A stretch of 64,000 bases of DNA from Armatimonadota bacterium (GTDB taxonomy: Bacteria > Armatimonadota > Zipacnadia > Zipacnadales > JABUFB01): assembly GCA_013314775.1 (NCBI GenBank), contig JABUFB010000005.1, forward strand, positions 1 to 64,000, in the 5' to 3' direction. This document shows, piece by piece, positions 60,245-64,000 of this stretch. The notes under the pieces are model-generated. The model searched no databases, was not told the DNA's origin, and saw nothing but the letters and a program-made list of their open reading frames with translations. How positions within the stretch are numbered: the stretch's first letter is position 1; each line of letters opens with the position of its first letter. The position numbers and the translations under genes were made by a program.

Positions 60245-63082
60245 CTACTTGAGCGCCTCCTGCAGTTCGAGGATCCGCTCGACCAGCCGGCCGCGCAGGG
60301 CACAGAACCCCTCGTCGCTGAGCTCGGCTCCGAAGTCGTACTGGTTGACGCCCTCTTCGGACGTCAGTATAGCGGATAGAGTGGCAAGAGCCCTTTCCGA
60401 CGCGGTTTTCTGCTTGGCATTGCCCTCTGCGGCGCGCGCTGCCAGTGCCTTGAGGGTTGCGATGTAACGCATGTCGTCGATGCCCTCTCGGATCGCCTCC
60501 CAGTCGAGAGTCGGAATCTCTTCCGTCTCACCTGGATACGCTGCGCACCAGTCCCGGGCAGTGCCGTCGAGGTCGTTGAAGGGGTCCGCATTGAAGCACT
60601 GGTAATGCCAGTAATAGTGAGCTTCGGCCGGCCTGCGGTAGAAACCGAAGCCCGATGAGTTTCGGGCCTTGCGGCAGCTCGACAGGTAGGCGGGTCCGTA
60701 ACGCATATACCGCTTACCCCGGGCCAGCAGCTTTGCCTCCTGCTCGGTGGTGTACTCGATGTTCCCACACCAGATGTCGAAACTGTCACCCCACTTTTCC
60801 CCGGCTGCGTAGTTGTTCACGGTGATGTAGCTCGTGGCCCCGGGCACCTGCGCAATGAGACTGCACAGCTCATGGGCTTTCTGCCCGCGCTCATCGTGAT
60901 TCCCGATTTCGTCAACCGGATAGAAGAGCAACTGGGGGGTGTCCTCGCGCGCCGAAACCTCCTGAATTTGCCTGACGGCCTCGACGAAGTTCGCCTCGAA
61001 ATCCCCACCAGGGAAGGCCCGCTTGACTGCTCCATCAAGGCCGCCGAAGAAGGGAATCGGGCCTTCCACGCCCAGGCGCTTGAGGTGCTGCAGGAACTCC
61101 AGCAATTCGCCTGTCTCAACCACAAGCTTGCCATCCACGTTTTTCACGGGGACCGAGTTGTCCAGCGTCACCGCTGTCACGCCGTGAGCCAGCATGTCTC
61201 GGATCTGCCCGTCGAGTCGCTGCCGGTCCCATTGCTGGCTGCGCCAGTACATGCCAACGGGACGCTCCGCCTTTGCGAGTCTGAAAGGCAGGACTCGCAG
61301 TTGCATCTGGGACTCCCAGGCCGCTCCGTCGGGCGATGACAGACGTACGGGTGCGAGATATCTTCCCGGCGCGGCATCCTCGGGCACGCGAACCGTGAAC
61401 CAGAACTGGCCGGTGGTGTCGGCATCGAGGTCCACCGCCGACTCCGCCAGCAGAAGTTCCGGCATTGTCTGGTATTCCTTGCTCCAGGACGACCCGAGAC
61501 GCTGCGGCCAGCATTTCACGCGTCGGATCTCCACCGCGCTCGCCGGGATCACACCTGCTTCGCCCGAGAACTCACCCACTGAGACTGTCAGGCCTTTTAT
61601 CTCTCTGAGCGCCCGCACTGCGATGGTGCAGGGCTCGAATTCGCCAGGAGCGGCTTCCAGGGACAGCTTGCGGGTGATGTCCTCTGCGGTGGGTACCGTG
61701 TTGGGGTAGATGAGTCGCATCCAGTTCGGGGCCCAGACGATGAAGCCGCGGGCTGTGTCTTCCGCCGAGGGCTCCACCATGGTCGCGGTCTCGACGTGGG
61801 GGACCTCGGTGAACTCCCGGTCGAAAGCTTCCTGGTGCTCGCGAATGACGGCCGCTCGGATGCGCTCGATTTTGGCATTCGCGAACTGGCGCTCCTCTTC
61901 AGTGTTCGCAGGCAGAATCGCGAGACCGTTGAGTACGAAACCCCGGTTGGCCGGGTTCTCGTGCTCCGCGTCGAGGGTGATGTCCAGCCGGCCGTCGGTG
62001 ACGGTGGCGTCGAAGACCGCATCCGTTGTGCGGCTCCAGGGGAGCACGAGATTCTCGACGACGCGAGTGCCCTCCGCTTCGACCCAGTACGGCTGCAGAC
62101 CCCGGCGCCCGTACTCGGTGTCCCCGTGCATCGAAAGGACCCGATATGCCCCGTCGGGCACATCCACGGCGAATGTCTGGCGCACCTGGGTGTGATAATA
62201 CTCACTGGTCATCACGAAGTCGCGAAAGAGCGAGTCGCTTCCCGCGCCGCCACGGTCACGTTCCCCCAGGCCGGGGACATTAGCGCTTGCCGGTCCGAAG
62301 TTGCTCTCCACCACCGGTTCTCCGCCCTCGTATGGAATCCAGCCGTAGCCTTTCTCACGCGAGTAGACGGTCTTCGAATCCACCACGCAGAACTGTGCGA
62401 AACTCGGGGATCCCGCGGGGCCAAAGTCGAACGCCCACCAGGTGATGCCATCTTCAACGCGCTTCGGGTCGGAGACGCTCACGCTGTCTGGCGCCGCTCC
62501 GGGCACGGGCGTTCCCCAGACCTCAATCTCGCTCAGGGTGATGTAGGCGCGTCCGGGCGCTGCGTGGAAGACGAAGCGCAGGCCGTCTGCCCGTCGGCTG
62601 ATGCCGATCTCGTTCCAGCCATCGGTGACGGGAGAGATCGTTCCCACCTTGAGCACGTCCGGGAACTCCAGGGGGTCGCCCTTGAGATAGACGTCGATAG
62701 CTGCAGCCCCGTGGGGGCCGGTTTCCGGGCAGAGCACCCAGATGCGTGCACGTTCAATGTCGTAGACCCCGTTCAGGCCGACTGTTAGCTCAGCTTGCTG
62801 TTGGCCTTGCCAATAGGCATAGGGGAAAGGGGTGCGCTTGTGGTCTGTGCTGATGTCGCCGTTGGTGAGGGCGCCTTCGGCGAAGCTTGCGCGCGGCGCG
62901 TCTTGGCCCCCTTTGAAGGGTGGATTCGCCTCCGCCCAGCCGCCGGTCAAAGGGCGCTCAAACTGCTCATATTGGCTGAACTCCGGATTACGGAGCCCGT
63001 TCTCCGTGAGCAGTCTGGCATTCTGGGCACAAGACATCGCGGCGACCACGAGCGCGATCAGCAGCATGAGCAGGCGCGACAT
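60245..63082 (-). CDS. Large secreted multidomain protein with C-terminal DUF4091-like region
   Basis: 945 aa with a signal peptide (LLMLLIALVVAAMSCAQ). The first 200 residues form a carbohydrate-binding-like beta domain (LNGVYDIERARIWVLCPETG). A malectin-like domain comes next (VVDSKTVYSREKGYGWIPYE; FAVDVPDGAYRVLSMHGDTE; ENPANRGFVLNGLAILPA). Beta sandwiches follow, then a barrel-like C-terminal part with LLFYPVDEIGNHDERGQKAH, SSGFGFYRRPAEAHYYWHYQ and LDWEAIREGIDDMRYIATLK, the last typical of DUF4091. This architecture fits a glycan-binding hydrolase. The ATG has ggagtg about 10 nt upstream. Confidence 0.75.
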   Translation of the reverse strand: MSRLLMLLIALVVAAMSCAQNARLLTENGLRNPEFSQYEQFERPLTGGWAEANPPFKGGQDAPRASFAEGALTNGDISTDHKRTPFPYAYWQGQQQAELTVGLNGVYDIERARIWVLCPETGPHGAAAIDVYLKGDPLEFPDVLKVGTISPVTDGWNEIGISRRADGLRFVFHAAPGRAYITLSEIEVWGTPVPGAAPDSVSVSDPKRVEDGITWWAFDFGPAGSPSFAQFCVVDSKTVYSREKGYGWIPYEGGEPVVESNFGPASANVPGLGERDRGGAGSDSLFRDFVMTSEYYHTQVRQTFAVDVPDGAYRVLSMHGDTEYGRRGLQPYWVEAEGTRVVENLVLPWSRTTDAVFDATVTDGRLDITLDAEHENPANRGFVLNGLAILPANTEEERQFANAKIERIRAAVIREHQEAFDREFTEVPHVETATMVEPSAEDTARGFIVWAPNWMRLIYPNTVPTAEDITRKLSLEAAPGEFEPCTIAVRALREIKGLTVSVGEFSGEAGVIPASAVEIRRVKCWPQRLGSSWSKEYQTMPELLLAESAVDLDADTTGQFWFTVRVPEDAAPGRYLAPVRLSSPDGAAWESQMQLRVLPFRLAKAERPVGMYWRSQQWDRQRLDGQIRDMLAHGVTAVTLDNSVPVKNVDGKLVVETGELLEFLQHLKRLGVEGPIPFFGGLDGAVKRAFPGGDFEANFVEAVRQIQEVSAREDTPQLLFYPVDEIGNHDERGQKAHELCSLIAQVPGATSYITVNNYAAGEKWGDSFDIWCGNIEYTTEQEAKLLARGKRYMRYGPAYLSSCRKARNSSGFGFYRRPAEAHYYWHYQCFNADPFNDLDGTARDWCAAYPGETEEIPTLDWEAIREGIDDMRYIATLKALAARAAEGNAKQKTASERALATLSAILTSEEGVNQYDFGAELSDEGFCALRGRLVERILELQEALK

Positions 63083-63219
63083 GGCACATCACTCCAGTCC
63101 CCGCTGCGCAGCCGGGGAGGGATAGAGCGGCAGGTGAGGGAACCCAAGCCACTACTCATTTCGCCGACTGCGCCCCTTGGCCCTGCGGCGCAGTCACCTC
63201 CGGTCGGAGGAACCTGGCG

Positions 63220-63816
63220 ATGAACAGCCCGTTCGAGACCGTCTACATCGTCGGGTTGGTGCTCGGGTCACTCATCCGGGCCGTTTATACTCGTGGCAGG
63301 CGATCTCGGCGCATTCTCACTTCGCGCTGTCATGCGCTGGATTCGGTGCTCTTGCTCCTTGCAGGGGTGGGCATGATCCCGGTGCCCATCGTCGCTCTTA
63401 CTACCGACTGGTTGAGTTTCGGCGGCTACACGACCCCGCCGATCGTTGGATGTGCTGGGACCGTACTGCTCGCCGCGGCGCTCTGGCTGCTGTGGCGGTC
63501 GCACCGTGACCTTGGCAGCAACTGGTCAGCGCGGATCGACGTGCGCGACGGCCAGGCCCTTGTCGTCACCGGCGTCTACAGCCGAATCCGGCATCCGATG
63601 TATGCCGCCCATTGGCTCTGGGCGATGGCTCAGCTCCTCTTGATTCAGAACTGGCTGGCCGGGCCCGCGATGCTCGTGTTCTATACACCCCTGTATTTCC
63701 TGCGGGTGGGCCAGGAGGAAGCGCTGATGCGCGAGCATTTCGGGCAGCCGTATGAGGACTACATGGCCCGCACCGGCCGCGTGCTGCCCCGATTGGGAGC
63801 GCGGCGCGTTGACTGA
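63220..63816 (+). CDS. Isoprenylcysteine carboxyl methyltransferase (ICMT)-like membrane protein
   Basis: 198 aa with four to five membrane helices (VLLLLAGVGMIPVPIVAL; GTVLLAAALWLLW; AMAQLLLIQNWLAGPAML). The C-terminal half has the family signature VTGVYSRIRHPMYAAHWLW and EEALMREHFGQPYEDYMART, which bind S-adenosylmethionine. Bacterial members methylate small molecules or lipids, mostly unknown. ggaggaa precedes the ATG by about 9 nt. Confidence 0.85.
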   Translation: MNSPFETVYIVGLVLGSLIRAVYTRGRRSRRILTSRCHALDSVLLLLAGVGMIPVPIVALTTDWLSFGGYTTPPIVGCAGTVLLAAALWLLWRSHRDLGSNWSARIDVRDGQALVVTGVYSRIRHPMYAAHWLWAMAQLLLIQNWLAGPAMLVFYTPLYFLRVGQEEALMREHFGQPYEDYMARTGRVLPRLGARRVD

Positions 63817-63860
63817 GATCACCCCGGCGCTCAAGCGCGCCTATGGGAGGTCGTACAAGT

Positions 63861-64000
63861 ATGGCTGACAAAACGACTGCTCGTCCGCCTTGGTTCGACC
63901 AGCCCAGGCTGGGCATGTTCGTTCACTGGGGCATCTACGCGATCCCCGCCTGGCACGAGCAACTTCAGTGGCGGGGGCGCATGTCTCGCGCGGAGTATGT
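63861..64000 (+). CDS. Alpha-L-fucosidase (GH29), 3' partial
   Basis: The first 46 residues are visible. RPPWFDQPRLGMFVHWGIYA and IPAWHEQLQW are the N-terminal signature of GH29, with the HWG histidine that contacts fucose. gggaggtc lies about 8 nt before the ATG. No signal peptide is seen, so it is probably intracellular and acts on imported fucosides. The rest lies beyond the window. Confidence 0.88.
   Translation, partial: MADKTTARPPWFDQPRLGMFVHWGIYAIPAWHEQLQWRGRMSRAEY

Overview
The window is GC-rich bacterial chromosome. Two prepilin-like DUF1559 proteins carry the N-terminus [20 protein letters not shown] followed by [13 protein letters not shown]. Together with PEP-CTERM proteins, HEAT-repeat membrane proteins, a sulfatase and many secreted glycoside-hydrolase-like proteins, this suggests Armatimonadota, or less likely a planctomycete-like lineage. 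That assignment is inferred from protein style; no rRNA or tRNA gene is present.

Layout. 1-12.7 kb (+): a repeat-rich stalk-domain protein cut by the window edge, lysA, a CCA/poly(A)-polymerase family enzyme, a small ORF, an M50 protease, a long-form RmlA nucleotidyltransferase, then a tight run of scpA, scpB, a D,D-carboxypeptidase, an RsuA/RluB pseudouridine synthase, a membrane protein and a second CCA-type enzyme with an HD domain. 12.7-25.3 kb (-): a secreted GH42-like protein, a thioredoxin-fold/TPR protein, a degenerate PHP protein, a helical-repeat protein, three HEAT-repeat envelope proteins, a NIF3 protein and a SixA phosphatase. 25.4-33.6 kb (+): a DUF4832 gene split by an IS256/Mutator-type element, a DUF1559 protein, a DUF4838 protein and a sulfatase. 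33.7-42.6 kb: a C39-like/dockerin protein (-), thioredoxin reductase and three secreted or membrane proteins (+), then five minus-strand genes from a SPOR protein to a Gfo/Idh oxidoreductase.

42.9-50.8 kb (+): a PEP-CTERM protein; a five-gene operon behind a near-consensus promoter (two propeller-like anchored proteins, an ABC ATPase, an ABC-2 permease fused to a cysteine-less redoxin domain, an ABC-2 permease fused to a TPR-like domain); and a second PEP-CTERM protein. 50.8-55.1 kb (-): rplU-rpmA-obg-ftsA behind a consensus sigma-70 promoter, and a DUF1559 gene. 55.2-56.7 kb: an ISNCY/IS1202-like insertion sequence with an 18-bp target duplication. 57.4-64 kb: a NifX/NifB-type protein with a radical SAM partner, two secreted glycan-related proteins, an ICMT-like methyltransferase and the start of an alpha-L-fucosidase.

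The core genes cover growth, division and wall turnover. The accessory genes point to an envelope specialised for breaking down complex, probably sulfated or fucosylated, glycans. The strongest candidate for an undescribed system is the ABC operon at 43.7-49.8 kb. The best resolved mobile-DNA events are the two insertions, whose ends and target duplications can be read directly.
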